Shown one piece after another: positions 15,957 through 24,280 of a stretch of 37,263 nt of DNA (within the stretch, counting starts at the first letter, position 1; every line of letters begins with the position of its first letter). Origin of the DNA: CBFGRV01 sp965651265 (GTDB taxonomy: Bacteria > Bacteroidota > Rhodothermia > Rhodothermales > VXPQ01); contig CBFGRV010000030.1 in NCBI GenBank assembly GCA_965651265.1, positions 1 through 37,263 of the forward strand, in the 5' to 3' direction. The notes under the pieces were generated by a model, which saw nothing but the letters and a program-made list of their open reading frames with translations, searched no databases and was not told the DNA's origin. The translations under genes and the position numbers were made by a program.

Positions 15957-18900
15957 CTAAAAGCCCAGGCTCAGGCCCAGTGTAAAGGTGCGCGGTCGCG
16001 GGTAGTTCGCGTAATCGACACCCAACGAAGGCACGCCGTTCTCCTGTGCGTCCGTGTTGACCTCGGGATCGTACCCTTCATAAGGCGTGAATACGAAGAG
16101 ATTCTGCGCCGACAGGTATACTCGAGCACGTCGTACGTACTGAGCAACGTTCGGAGGGATGTTGGATGAGAAGGTGTAGCCAAGGGTTACGTTGTCGACG
16201 CGCAGGAACGAAGCATCCTGAACCCAGCGCGACGAATATACCGCGATGCCCTGGTCCAGCGACGTACCGTCCGTCAGGGCCTCCTCCATGAAGTTCACGT
16301 TCGTGTTGGCGAGGAACTTCGCCGTGTACTCGAGTGCCGTGTTATTCAGGACATCCCGGCCCTGCTCACCCCGCAGGAAGATGTTCAGGTCCCAGTTCTT
16401 GTAAAGAAGACTGGTCTGAAGGCTGTAGGTGAAGTCCGGCTGGGCATACCCGATGATCTCTCGTACCCGGTTACCCTGGTCGTCGAGCTTGAACTGCTGC
16501 TCGCCATTCTCCACGCCGAGGAAGACGGGACCATAAAAAGCGCCGAGCGGCTCGCCCTCGCGGATGATCTGCGAACTGACGCCTGAGAGCCCCGCGCCGC
16601 TGACCCGGCCGGTGATGATCTGCTCGCGCCCACCCAGATCGATGACTTCGTTCTTGTTCGTGCTGAAGATGGCGCCGACCGTGAGGGCCAGATCGCGCTT
16701 GTCGATGGCGAGTGCATTCAGCGAAAACTCAAATCCGGTGTTTCGCACGGAGCCGACATTCTCCAGCCGCGTCGACACGACCGCCGGTTGCGGGACGCTA
16801 AACTCGATCAGAAGGTTGTCCGTGTCCTTTTGATAAAACTCGATGGAGCCCGAGTACTTCCCGTTGGAGAAGCCGTAGTCGAGACCGACGTTGATCGTCT
16901 GCGTCTCCTCCCACTGCAGATCAGGATTCGCGAAGTTGTTCGGCGCAACCCCGGTTACCTCCGTCTCGCCGTCGCCGACGACCCAGATGTAATCCGGATT
17001 CGGGGAGAGGGTCGGCAGTGAGCGGTAATTACCGATTTCCTGGCTACCCGTCTTGCCCCATCCGGCACGCAGTTTCAGGTCTGAGATGAACGTGGCATCC
17101 CGGAGGAATGACTCTTCCGACACACGCCATGCCGCCGAGAAGGAGGGGAAGAGACCCCACTTGTTGCCGGCGCCAAACCGCGTGGATCCGTCCTGCCGGA
17201 GGGTGGCCGTCAGCAAGTACTTCCCGGCGTAGTCGTAATTGGCACGGCCGAAGAACGATACGAGCCGGTTCACCTCGCGATTGGAGAACGGCTTGATGGA
17301 GTTGTCTGCACCACCGCTGAGGTTGTTGTACCTCCAGGCGTCCGTTACGAAGTCGCGCATCGTGGCCCCAAACTCCTCCAGGTTGAACTCCTGCCAGGAG
17401 TAGCCGCCGAGGAGCGAGACGGAGTGCACGTTTGCGAACGTGTTATTGTAGTTGAGCGTGGTCTCCAGTAGAACGGAGCTGCGCTCACGGTTGCCTTGCG
17501 AGGCCACACCGCCCACCGGCGAGCCAATCGGGTTGGCACGCGGCACGTAGACAGCGCGGCGAGCCTGCGCCCGGTCGACACCGACGAGTACCTTGCCCGT
17601 CAGGCCCTCGACCAGCTGAAGCTCGGCGCTCAGGTTTCCAAGCGTACGCGTCGTGATGACATTGTCGTCGATCTGTTCGGCAATGGCGACCGGGTTCCGA
17701 ATTGACGGCGTGGGATATTCGACGTACGAACCGTCCGGATTCTTCACCGGGAACGTCGGGTTCATCTTCATCACATTCGCGAAGATACCGCCGGTAAAGC
17801 CGTTCGTCTCGTCCTGCCACGTCTTGTCGTCGGAGATGTAGGCCGATGTCAGGTTGAGTCCAAGCCGGAGGCGATTCTGCAACGCTCTGTGCTCGGCGTT
17901 GATGCGTCCGGTGATCCGCTCCTGACCGGAATTAATCACGATGCCTTCCTGGTTGAGGTAGCCCACCGACGCGCGATACGTCGTGTTTTCGGTTCCACCC
18001 CCGATCGCGAGGTTGTGGTTGTGAGAGAGTGCCGTCCGGGTGATGGCATCCTGCCAATCCGTGTTGGCATTCCCCAGGGCGTCCTCATTCAGTCCATTCT
18101 GGCGGATGAAGTTGCGATACTGATCGGCCGAGAGCAGGGGCAGTTTGCGATACATCATCGAGGACGAGACCGTGCCGTCGTAGTCTACCGTCACTTGCCC
18201 GGCCCGGCCCCTTTTGGTGGTGATGAGAATCACTCCGTTGGCCCCACGCGATCCGTAGATGGCCGCCGCGGATGCATCTTTGAGGATGTCTATCGCTTCG
18301 ATGTCGCCGGGATTGAGCATCGCGAGCGGGTTCCGAGGCCCGGAATTCGCACCGTCGACGCCCGTGTCCGTCCCCGGCTGCATGGAGGCGGCGTCAATGG
18401 GCACTCCATCGATGACGTAGAGCGGATCGTTGGAGGCCGTGATGGAGGTGCCGCCGCGGATTCGGACGGTCATCCCGGCGCCTGGCTCACCGTCGTTCTT
18501 GATGATGGAAACGCCCGCAACGCGGCCCTGGATGAGATCCTCCGGTGCGGTGATCTGGCCCATGTTGGCATCGGCCACGCTCACCGATGCCACCGAGCCG
18601 GTGACGTCACCCCGGCGCTGCGTACCGTACCCCACGACGACCACGTCTTCGAGTTCAGCGACGCTCTGGCGCAGGGCAACATCGATGACCCGCTGATCAC
18701 CTACGGGAATCTGTTGTGTCTGGAAGCCGACGAACGAAAAGACGAGCACGGCATCGGCCCCCGGGACCGTGATGGAGTAATTACCATCCAGGTCCGTGGT
18801 CGTACCGATCTGGGTTCCCTGAACGGAGACGTTCACTCCCGGAAGAGGGAAGCCCGTTTCAGCCTCCGTAACGCGACCTTCGACGTCGATCTCCTGAGCT

Positions 18901-18968
18901 CCCGCTACCGGAGTCCAAAACATCACGAGAGCGCACAGGCACAGATATATAGTAGCGTGCTTGGTCAT
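15957..18968 (-). CDS. SusC/RagA-family TonB-dependent outer-membrane transporter
   Basis: This 1003-aa transporter starts at ATG 18968. A signal peptide (MTKHATIYLCLCALVMF to AGAQ) is followed by a carboxypeptidase-regulatory-like domain (about 28-105, VEGRVTEAETGFPLPGVNV). The SusC linker ELEDVVVVGYGTQRRGDVTGS comes next, then the plug (LIQGRVAGVSI, IRGGTSITASNDPLYVIDGVP) and a 22-strand type barrel ending in LGLSLGF with the terminal Phe needed for outer-membrane insertion. It imports a substrate bound by the SusD partner, using TonB-ExbBD energy. The frame is open to 19040, but only the 18968 start gives a signal peptide at the N-terminus. A promoter with a LacI-type palindrome lies upstream, and the susD-like gene follows after 30 bases. 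Confidence 0.95.
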   Translation of the reverse strand: MTKHATIYLCLCALVMFWTPVAGAQEIDVEGRVTEAETGFPLPGVNVSVQGTQIGTTTDLDGNYSITVPGADAVLVFSFVGFQTQQIPVGDQRVIDVALRQSVAELEDVVVVGYGTQRRGDVTGSVASVSVADANMGQITAPEDLIQGRVAGVSIIKNDGEPGAGMTVRIRGGTSITASNDPLYVIDGVPIDAASMQPGTDTGVDGANSGPRNPLAMLNPGDIEAIDILKDASAAAIYGSRGANGVILITTKRGRAGQVTVDYDGTVSSSMMYRKLPLLSADQYRNFIRQNGLNEDALGNANTDWQDAITRTALSHNHNLAIGGGTENTTYRASVGYLNQEGIVINSGQERITGRINAEHRALQNRLRLGLNLTSAYISDDKTWQDETNGFTGGIFANVMKMNPTFPVKNPDGSYVEYPTPSIRNPVAIAEQIDDNVITTRTLGNLSAELQLVEGLTGKVLVGVDRAQARRAVYVPRANPIGSPVGGVASQGNRERSSVLLETTLNYNNTFANVHSVSLLGGYSWQEFNLEEFGATMRDFVTDAWRYNNLSGGADNSIKPFSNREVNRLVSFFGRANYDYAGKYLLTATLRQDGSTRFGAGNKWGLFPSFSAAWRVSEESFLRDATFISDLKLRAGWGKTGSQEIGNYRSLPTLSPNPDYIWVVGDGETEVTGVAPNNFANPDLQWEETQTINVGLDYGFSNGKYSGSIEFYQKDTDNLLIEFSVPQPAVVSTRLENVGSVRNTGFEFSLNALAIDKRDLALTVGAIFSTNKNEVIDLGGREQIITGRVSGAGLSGVSSQIIREGEPLGAFYGPVFLGVENGEQQFKLDDQGNRVREIIGYAQPDFTYSLQTSLLYKNWDLNIFLRGEQGRDVLNNTALEYTAKFLANTNVNFMEEALTDGTSLDQGIAVYSSRWVQDASFLRVDNVTLGYTFSSNIPPNVAQYVRRARVYLSAQNLFVFTPYEGYDPEVNTDAQENGVPSLGVDYANYPRPRTFTLGLSLGF

Positions 18969-19063
18969 AGCGATGAGGATTTTGGGTGAGCACATTTCCA
19001 TCGGGGTCTCGTCCGACCCCTGCTGCGCCGAGATCCGCAACCACTTGCTGCCCAGCGCAGCGG

Positions 19064-19077
19064 TGAAAGCGTTTACA
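19064..19077 (-). promoter_or_regulatory. LacI-family operator-like palindrome at the susC promoter
   Basis: The plus strand reads TGAAAGCGTTTACA, with the central CG and flanking half-sites typical of LacI/GalR-family operators; it fits the Bacillus cre consensus TGWNANCGNTNWCA. It starts two bases downstream of the predicted -10, the classic position for a repressor. No LacI gene lies in the window, so the regulator is encoded elsewhere. Confidence 0.6.
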
Positions 19078-19079
19078 GC

Positions 19080-19107
19080 AATCTAGCACAATTGCTAGAA
19101 ATTTCAA
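19080..19107 (-). promoter_or_regulatory. Predicted promoter of the susC-susD unit
   Basis: On the minus strand TTGAAA (19107-19102) is followed after 16 bases by TAGATT (19085-19080). This is a reasonable -35/-10 pair. The predicted start of transcription would fall inside the palindrome at 19064-19077 and leave a leader of about 105 bases before the ATG at 18968. Confidence 0.55.
19083..19098. repeat. Perfect inverted repeat CTAGCA-N4-TGCTAG in the susC promoter
   Basis: Six-base arms, CTAGCA and TGCTAG, are separated by CAAT and lie in the spacer between the -35 and -10 of the susC-like gene. It could be a second regulator site or chance; the -10 element shares bases with one arm. Confidence 0.4.
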
Positions 19108-19200
19108 GCTGTGAGCACTTTTTGTGAACGGGGGATTTTTTTTGACCGTCCCCCTGAGGGCGCCCCGGATCCACTTTTGTGCGATTCAGACGATTCTTCT

Positions 19201-19227
19201 ACCGGCGACCCACGATTCGACGCCGGT
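19201..19227 (-). terminator. Hairpin behind the PAP2 gene
   Basis: ACCGGCG and CGCCGGT form a perfect 7-bp stem with a 13-base loop, starting seven bases after the PAP2 stop codon. No T-run follows on the minus strand, so termination here would be weak or factor-dependent. It separates the PAP2 gene from the susC promoter. Confidence 0.4.
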
Positions 19228-19234
19228 TCAGCAT

Positions 19235-20071
19235 CTAATCGAGAGGTTCGGATGATACCGGCGGACTTACATCGTCGCTGCTGCTTCCGCTTCGGGCGAG
19301 CGCCTCATCGGCGCGGCGGCTTTCAACGAGTTTATGCTTCGCTCGTTTTAGCCCGTAACGCTGCGGCCACTCGACGTGGCGAACGATGAGGATGCTCAGG
19401 ATGAGCCAGGCGAACCCGGCGAGGAAGCCGCCGGCGACATCCGTGACCCAGTGAACGTTCAGGTAGACGCGGCTGGCCCCGATCAGGAAAATCATCATGC
19501 AGCAAATGACCGTGAGAACGACTCGCAGGATGACGAGCCGGAGGTGCCGATGCCCCAGATAGATGAGATAACCGAAGAACACCATGGCCGCGAAGGCATG
19601 GCCGCTTGGGAATGCGTAGCCGCCGGCATGCACGACCTGTTCGACCGGCCGCGCCCGAGCGAAGAACTCCTTGAGGCCCAGCACGACAAGCCCACCACCC
19701 GCGGTGGCAAAGACGAGGCCGAAGAGGCTCCACCATCGGCGCCACAGCAAGAGGGGGATGCCCACGACGATGACTCCGATTACGGTTCCACGCGTGCCGC
19801 CCAGGTCTGTAATGAACACGACCCATTCCGTTAGCGAATCTCGTTGCAACCGTAACGCCACCTGCTGCATGTAGGCATCGATAGAATTGAGATGGTCCTC
19901 GGTGACGGCCGCATCCACGATCACGGCGAACACCCACATGGCGCCCAGGATACCCAAAAAAGCAAGCGTGAAATCCAGGCCGTACCGCTGACCATGCTTG
20001 AATCTCGCGAGGAAGAAACGCCATAGCGCCTGAAGGCGACGTTGCATCAAGCCACGATCCGAATCAGCCAT
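19235..20071 (-). CDS. PAP2-family membrane phosphatase
   Basis: This 278-aa PAP2 (type 2 phosphatidic acid phosphatase) membrane enzyme carries all three motifs of the superfamily: K134-x6-R141-P142, PSGH at 155-158, and S200-R201-x5-H207-x3-D211. Hydrophobic segments lie at about 33-55, 95-110, 113-133, 160-173, 178-199 and 212-231, the six-helix topology of the family. The active site faces the periplasm. Substrates are lipid phosphates such as undecaprenyl pyrophosphate, phosphatidate or phosphatidylglycerophosphate; the sequence does not say which. A basic N-terminus and a Ser/Asp-rich tail lie at the ends. A good Shine-Dalgarno (GAGGAAGG, five bases before ATG) fixes the start. The gene is divergent from feoA and appears monocistronic. 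Confidence 0.92.
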   Translation of the reverse strand: MADSDRGLMQRRLQALWRFFLARFKHGQRYGLDFTLAFLGILGAMWVFAVIVDAAVTEDHLNSIDAYMQQVALRLQRDSLTEWVVFITDLGGTRGTVIGVIVVGIPLLLWRRWWSLFGLVFATAGGGLVVLGLKEFFARARPVEQVVHAGGYAFPSGHAFAAMVFFGYLIYLGHRHLRLVILRVVLTVICCMMIFLIGASRVYLNVHWVTDVAGGFLAGFAWLILSILIVRHVEWPQRYGLKRAKHKLVESRRADEALARSGSSSDDVSPPVSSEPLD

Positions 20072-20076
20072 GATCG

Positions 20077-20084
20077 CCTTCCTC
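20077..20084 (-). promoter_or_regulatory. Shine-Dalgarno of the PAP2 gene
   Basis: The minus strand reads GAGGAAGG, then five bases, then ATG at 20071. It confirms the start of the PAP2 gene. Confidence 0.7.
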
Positions 20085-20254
20085 TGAGGTGGTCATTCCT
20101 CGGTGTTCTGCGCTCGCCGATTTCAATAAGGTTGTCGGTCGAATCGAAAGCAGTGAGATCGGCGCGCGTTGGAGAGGTTCGCACTCGGCGCAGCAAGGTG
20201 TTCGGAGATTGCGTGAATGTCACTCCGGCACTCCACACTCCTTCCAAAAAGTGA

Positions 20255-20283
20255 TTGCAACAGAGAACCTTCTTATTTAGACT
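20255..20283 (+). promoter_or_regulatory. Predicted promoter of feoA-feoA-feoB
   Basis: TTGCAA (20255-20260) is followed after 17 bases by TAGACT (20278-20283), about 60 bases before the first feoA ATG. The -10 lies inside the palindrome at 20277-20291, so the two are read as one regulated promoter. Confidence 0.5.
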
Positions 20284-20291
20284 GAATCTAA
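20277..20291 (+). promoter_or_regulatory. Iron-regulator-type operator (DtxR-like palindrome)
   Basis: TTAGA, five bases, TCTAA: a perfect inverted repeat covering the predicted -10 of the feo operon. The shape TTAGn...nCTAA resembles sites of the DtxR/IdeR/MntR family more than a Fur box. Occupation by a metal-loaded repressor would shut off feo in iron-rich cells. The assignment to a regulator family is inference; no regulator gene is in the window. Confidence 0.5.
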
Positions 20292-20339
20292 GTCATCGGT
20301 CTTGAATCGACCGAATTCCATGGTTGTCTATCGACGCTC

Positions 20340-20573
20340 ATGACGGATCGCGCCGCCCCGATTACCAGCTATCGGCAGGGCCAGGATGTTTGCATCGAAT
20401 GGCTCGGAGTCGATGACGACCAGGCTGCACGATTGCGAGAGCTGGGTCTCCGTGAGGGCTGCCGCGTGTGTGTCATGATGAATTCCGACAAATGCGTGCT
20501 GGGTTTCGGTTCTTGCCGGGTGGCGCTGCAGCGAGAGATCGCGATGTGCCTGTTCGGCAGTCCCGCACAATGA
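20340..20573 (+). CDS. feoA: FeoA-domain protein (first copy)
   Basis: This 77-aa cytoplasmic protein has the SH3-like FeoA fold. Recognisable family features are the helix ARLRELGLREGC (the conserved LxxLGL-x-G segment) followed by a beta-hairpin and LGFGSCRVALQREIAMCLFG, where FeoA proteins carry the V-A-L-x-x-x-A segment. FeoA helps the FeoB ferrous-iron channel, probably by contacting its soluble part. The stop codon overlaps the start of the second FeoA gene (ATGA), so the two are translated together. The start lacks a Shine-Dalgarno but lies just after the predicted operator. It diverges from the second copy and has several Cys residues. Confidence 0.88.
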   Translation: MTDRAAPITSYRQGQDVCIEWLGVDDDQAARLRELGLREGCRVCVMMNSDKCVLGFGSCRVALQREIAMCLFGSPAQ

Positions 20574-20794
20574 CTACCCTTCGCGAGCTGAAGCCGGGCG
20601 CGCGAGCGACCATCACAGGATATCGAACCGACGAGCCACCCGGGCGCCTGCTCGAAATGGGCCTGCTGCCGGGAACGGTCGTCGAGGTTGTTCGACTTGC
20701 TCCTCTCGGTGACCCCATCGACCTGAAAGTGCGCGGCTACCACCTCTCGATTCGCAAACACGAAGCGCAACTGATTACCATCGACCCGTTGTGA
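20570..20794 (+). CDS. feoA: FeoA-domain protein (second copy)
   Basis: This 74-aa FeoA protein begins MTTLRELKPGARATITGY. It continues with GRLLEMGLLPGTVVEVVRLAPLGDPIDLKVRGYHLSI, which is the canonical FeoA sequence (LLEMGLLPG, APLGDP, the VRGYHLSIR strand). ATG 20570 overlaps the previous stop as ATGA; an upstream in-frame ATG at 20468 would overlap the first FeoA gene by more than 100 bases and adds no fold. The stop TGA ends at 20794, the first base of the feoB ATG. Of the two copies this one is closer to the classic FeoA and is the more likely direct partner of FeoB. Confidence 0.93.
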   Translation: MTTLRELKPGARATITGYRTDEPPGRLLEMGLLPGTVVEVVRLAPLGDPIDLKVRGYHLSIRKHEAQLITIDPL

Positions 20795-22995
20795 TGGCAG
20801 TTTCAACGGCGGCTCGGCTTCGACGCATTGCCCTGGCGGGAAATCCAAACGTCGGCAAGACCACCGTCTTCAACCTGTTGACGGGCCTCAATCAGAAGGT
20901 CGCCAATTACCCGGGCGTGACCGTGGAGCGAAAGGTGGGGAGGCTGGTCGGCTCAACCGGCGTCGAGATCGTCGATCTACCCGGCACCTACAGCCTCAAT
21001 CCCCGCTCGCTCGATGAACGCGTCGCCTTCGACGTGCTGGTCGGCCGGATGCGGGGAGAGGGCGTGCCCGATGCCGTGGTGTGCGTCGTCGACGCCACGA
21101 ACCTGCAGCGCAACCTGTATCTCGTGTCGCAGATCATGGATCTGGGGCTCCCGGTCATCGTGGCGTTGAACATGATGGATGCCGCCGAGGAGGAAGGCAT
21201 CCGCATCGACGTTGAGGGGCTCGCCGCAGAGATCGGGGTGCCCGTAGTTCCCATCACCGCACGGAAAGGCCGCGGTCTGGACAAGCTGGTTGCCGCCATC
21301 GACCGGGTCGGCGCGCAGAGCGTGCCTCGCAAGTGGTCGCTGATCCCTGCCGTGGAGGCGGTCGTACAGCGACTCTCTAGCGTACTGGCGGAGGAGGTGC
21401 CGGATCTAAGTCCGGAGCGTCGATTCTGCGAGGCTCTTGGCGCGCTCACGAGCGATCCGCTGCTCGAGCCGTGGCGGCAACGCGCCCCCCGCTTCGCCGA
21501 TGCTGCGATCGCCGCTCGCGCGGACCTGACCGAGCGTAAGGTGCCGTTCCGCCAGGCGGAGATGATGGGCCGCTACGGGTGGCTGTCGCCGCTGGTCTCT
21601 CGCGTCGTCACCAGGAAGAAGGCAGACTCCGAGCGCACACTCTCGGACAAGATCGACGCCGTCCTCACACATCGCATAGCCGGCCCGCTCCTGTTTGCCT
21701 GGATCCTGCTTCTGATCTTTCAGACGATTTTTGCCTGGGCCGTCCCCTTCATGGATGGCATCGAGGCGGGCGTAAGTTGGCTGGGCTCCGCCGTTCGCAC
21801 GGTTCTGCCCGATGGCGTCTTTACCGATATGATCGTCGACGGGGCGATCGCCGGCGTCGGCAACGTCGCCGTGTTTCTACCGCAGATCCTCCTGCTATTT
21901 TTCTTCCTCGGCCTGATGGAGGACACCGGCTACATGGCGCGTACATCCTTCATGATGGATCGGATGATGCGCCGGATGGGTCTCAGCGGGGGCTCGGTCG
22001 TGCCGTTGCTGAGCGGTTACGCGTGCGCCATCCCCGCCATCATGGCGGCTCGCACGCTGGATAACGAGCGGGACCGGCTCATCACCATAATGGTGGTCCC
22101 TCTGATGAGCTGCTCGGCACGGCTACCCATCTATACGCTCTTCATCGCGGCTTTCATCCCTGCAGGATCGATTTTCGGGGTCATCGGCTACCAGGGGCTC
22201 GCCATGTTCTCGATGTACCTGCTGGGCACGGTCATGGCATTCGTTGCGGCATGGGTGCTGAAGACGTTCGTTTTCAAAAGCGACTCGTCGATGTTTGTGA
22301 TGGAGCTGCCGCCCTACCGCGCTCCACAGCTGAAGCAGGTGGTGCGGCGGATGATCGAGCGGTCGAAGATGTTCGTTGTGAGGGCGGGCAAGATCATCCT
22401 GGGGATGAGCATTCTGCTGTGGTTCCTCGCTTCGTACCCCAAGGTAGACCCCGATCCGGCGCTGGAAGCCGAGCGGCAGATGCTCGCGGTTTCTTCGACC
22501 GTCCCACAGCAACTCACCGACGACGAGCGCGACGAGCGCCTTGCCCAGATCGAAGATGCCGAGGCGGCTCGTCAGGTGCGATACAGCTTCGTAGGGCGCT
22601 TCGGCCGCACGCTCGAGCCCATCATGCAGCCCCTCGGCTTCGACTGGAAAATCACCGCCGGCATCATTTCATCGTTCGCGGCGCGCGAGGTGATCGTGAG
22701 TGCGCTCGCGACGATCTACAGTGTCGGCCGGGCGGAGGAAGGCGGCGCCATTCTGCGAGACGCATTGAAGGCGGACACGTACCCGAATGGATCGCCCGTC
22801 TACACGCCTCTCGTAGCGGTGTCGTTGATGGTGTTCTTCGTGTTCGCCCTCCAGTGCATGAGCACGCTCGCCATTGCCCGCCGCGAGACCGGGACGTGGC
22901 TATGGCCCGTCGTGATGTGGAGCTACATGTTTGTGCTCGCCTGGGTCTTCGCCTTCATCGTTTATCAGGGCGGACAGTTGCTAGGGCTCGGCTGA
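20794..22995 (+). CDS. feoB: Ferrous iron transporter FeoB
   Basis: This 733-aa inner-membrane ferrous iron transporter has an N-terminal G domain with every GTPase motif: G1 GNPNVGKTT (16-24), G2 Thr43, G3 DLPG (61-64), G4 NMMD (126-129) and a G5-like TARKG. A helical spacer domain follows. The membrane part has the two gate regions of the family, including GLMEDTGYMARTSF, PLLSGYACAIPAIMAARTL and a matching second gate DWKITAGIISSFAAREVIVSAL. The length is normal for FeoB. ATG 20794 shares a base with the second feoA stop, and a GTG at 20791 is also in frame. The last 41 bases overlap the convergent BNR-repeat gene. With both FeoA genes it forms a ferrous iron uptake operon, active mainly when oxygen is low. 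Confidence 0.97.
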   Translation: MAVSTAARLRRIALAGNPNVGKTTVFNLLTGLNQKVANYPGVTVERKVGRLVGSTGVEIVDLPGTYSLNPRSLDERVAFDVLVGRMRGEGVPDAVVCVVDATNLQRNLYLVSQIMDLGLPVIVALNMMDAAEEEGIRIDVEGLAAEIGVPVVPITARKGRGLDKLVAAIDRVGAQSVPRKWSLIPAVEAVVQRLSSVLAEEVPDLSPERRFCEALGALTSDPLLEPWRQRAPRFADAAIAARADLTERKVPFRQAEMMGRYGWLSPLVSRVVTRKKADSERTLSDKIDAVLTHRIAGPLLFAWILLLIFQTIFAWAVPFMDGIEAGVSWLGSAVRTVLPDGVFTDMIVDGAIAGVGNVAVFLPQILLLFFFLGLMEDTGYMARTSFMMDRMMRRMGLSGGSVVPLLSGYACAIPAIMAARTLDNERDRLITIMVVPLMSCSARLPIYTLFIAAFIPAGSIFGVIGYQGLAMFSMYLLGTVMAFVAAWVLKTFVFKSDSSMFVMELPPYRAPQLKQVVRRMIERSKMFVVRAGKIILGMSILLWFLASYPKVDPDPALEAERQMLAVSSTVPQQLTDDERDERLAQIEDAEAARQVRYSFVGRFGRTLEPIMQPLGFDWKITAGIISSFAAREVIVSALATIYSVGRAEEGGAILRDALKADTYPNGSPVYTPLVAVSLMVFFVFALQCMSTLAIARRETGTWLWPVVMWSYMFVLAWVFAFIVYQGGQLLGLG

Positions 22996-24280
22996 CGGGC
23001 GGGTCCGCCTCTCTCCACACGGCTCCGCGTACACCATCCTCCTGCTCCCAGGCCAGCGCCGTGATGCCGTGGGCATGGGCCAGGGTGGGAGCAGATCCTT
23101 TCATTCGCCGAAGCGGTAGGGCGGCGTCGGACGTGTTGCGGATGTGGAGCTCGCCGGACGGGGCATCCTCCCAGATCAGGGTCACGCCAGGATCGGTCGG
23201 CGCCATATCCACCCGCGAAATGGGCACCCGGGTAATGAGGGGCTCGGGCTCGCTGAAGGTCACTCCGCCGTTCTCGGAGACCGCGTGGTAGATCCCTTCC
23301 CGCCCGGACGCCGCTGTATACCATCCTACATGCACGTTGCCGCCGGCATCCGTGGCGATGACGGGTCCTGCATGGGGGCACCCGTCGATGTCCCAGTTGT
23401 CATCGTGGACGCGGGTGGGCTCTGAGAACGTACGGCCGCCGTTTTCTGATCGGGCTACGGCGATGTCGCGAGTATTCTCGCCGAAAATGTGCCTCCAGGC
23501 AATGTATATCGTTCCATTGGGGGCGATGTGCAGGCTCGTTCGACAGCACTGGCACGAACCGCGGGCAACGACCACACCGGGGTCGAAACTCTGGCCTCCA
23601 TTCTCGGAGCGTGCCACGCGCACGGTCGTCGACGAGGCTCCGTGGTGATGGTGCTGTGCGTGCGCCTCCCCATCATCCCGCGAATCCAGCCACGAAACGA
23701 AGACAGTCCCGTCCGGTCCGGTGGCGAGATTGTGGAAGGTGTGGCCGGCAGGCGGCCCGCTGGCATCATCATTGACGAAGATCGGTGCTTCGAAGGTGCG
23801 GCCGCCGTCGATGGAGCGGGCCAGCTGAAGATGGCTGGCCGGGAAACGCCGACCCTCGATCTCCCTGCGCGTGCTCCAGACGACATACACGGTTCCGTCG
23901 TTCGACACGGCAATCTGCGGCGGGGCCTGCGGATGGGCATTCACGGACACCTCCGGTGGGCTGACCCTGACCGGCCGCCCGGGCTCGCTGTCGGTCGGCC
24001 TCAGAGCGGCCGCATAAACGGCCGCCTGCCCCTCGTCATCCTTGCCGAACCACGCCCAGTAAACGGCTCCCGATCCCGGGTCAACGGCTGTGGTAGGAAT
24101 GCCGGCACCACCTCCGTCGAGCACGAACTGCATCGGTGTGTCAGGGGGGTGCGGCTCCGCACATCCGGCGAGCATGGCCGCCAACATGACGATCGGCGCT
24201 GCCGACATAATCAGCGCGCCCCGTGTGATCCAGCCTCCATCAGTGCGCCGCATCAGGTCCAGCCCAAGGTGTGTTTTCAT
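22955..24280 (-). CDS. BNR-repeat (sialidase-fold) lipoprotein with CxCC motif
   Basis: This 441-aa lipoprotein (LAGC, Cys40) contains Asp-box repeats of the BNR/sialidase type: SIDGGRTF (156-163), SENGGQSF, SENGGRTF and SENGGVTF, so it folds as a beta-propeller. Between blades it has a His run (210-213) in AHAQHHHHGA, a Cys cluster CQCC (243-246) and GCPHAGP (Cys301, His303). I recall CxCC and GCPxxGP as conserved in a family usually auto-annotated as exo-alpha-sialidase, yet the sialidase catalytic residues are not evident. Its start overlaps the TonB receptor stop as ATGA, which supports shared function. A metal-binding or redox role on the surface or in the periplasm is more likely than sugar hydrolysis. 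Its 3' end overlaps feoB by 41 bases. Confidence 0.85.
   Translation of the reverse strand: MKTHLGLDLMRRTDGGWITRGALIMSAAPIVMLAAMLAGCAEPHPPDTPMQFVLDGGGAGIPTTAVDPGSGAVYWAWFGKDDEGQAAVYAAALRPTDSEPGRPVRVSPPEVSVNAHPQAPPQIAVSNDGTVYVVWSTRREIEGRRFPASHLQLARSIDGGRTFEAPIFVNDDASGPPAGHTFHNLATGPDGTVFVSWLDSRDDGEAHAQHHHHGASSTTVRVARSENGGQSFDPGVVVARGSCQCCRTSLHIAPNGTIYIAWRHIFGENTRDIAVARSENGGRTFSEPTRVHDDNWDIDGCPHAGPVIATDAGGNVHVGWYTAASGREGIYHAVSENGGVTFSEPEPLITRVPISRVDMAPTDPGVTLIWEDAPSGELHIRNTSDAALPLRRMKGSAPTLAHAHGITALAWEQEDGVRGAVWREADPPVSRALATVRPDKR

Noticed and set aside
22955..24280. True sialidase function for the BNR-repeat lipoprotein
   Set aside because: Asp boxes show the propeller fold only. I could not find the arginine triad or the Tyr/Glu pair, and the Cys/His clusters and operon context point to metals.
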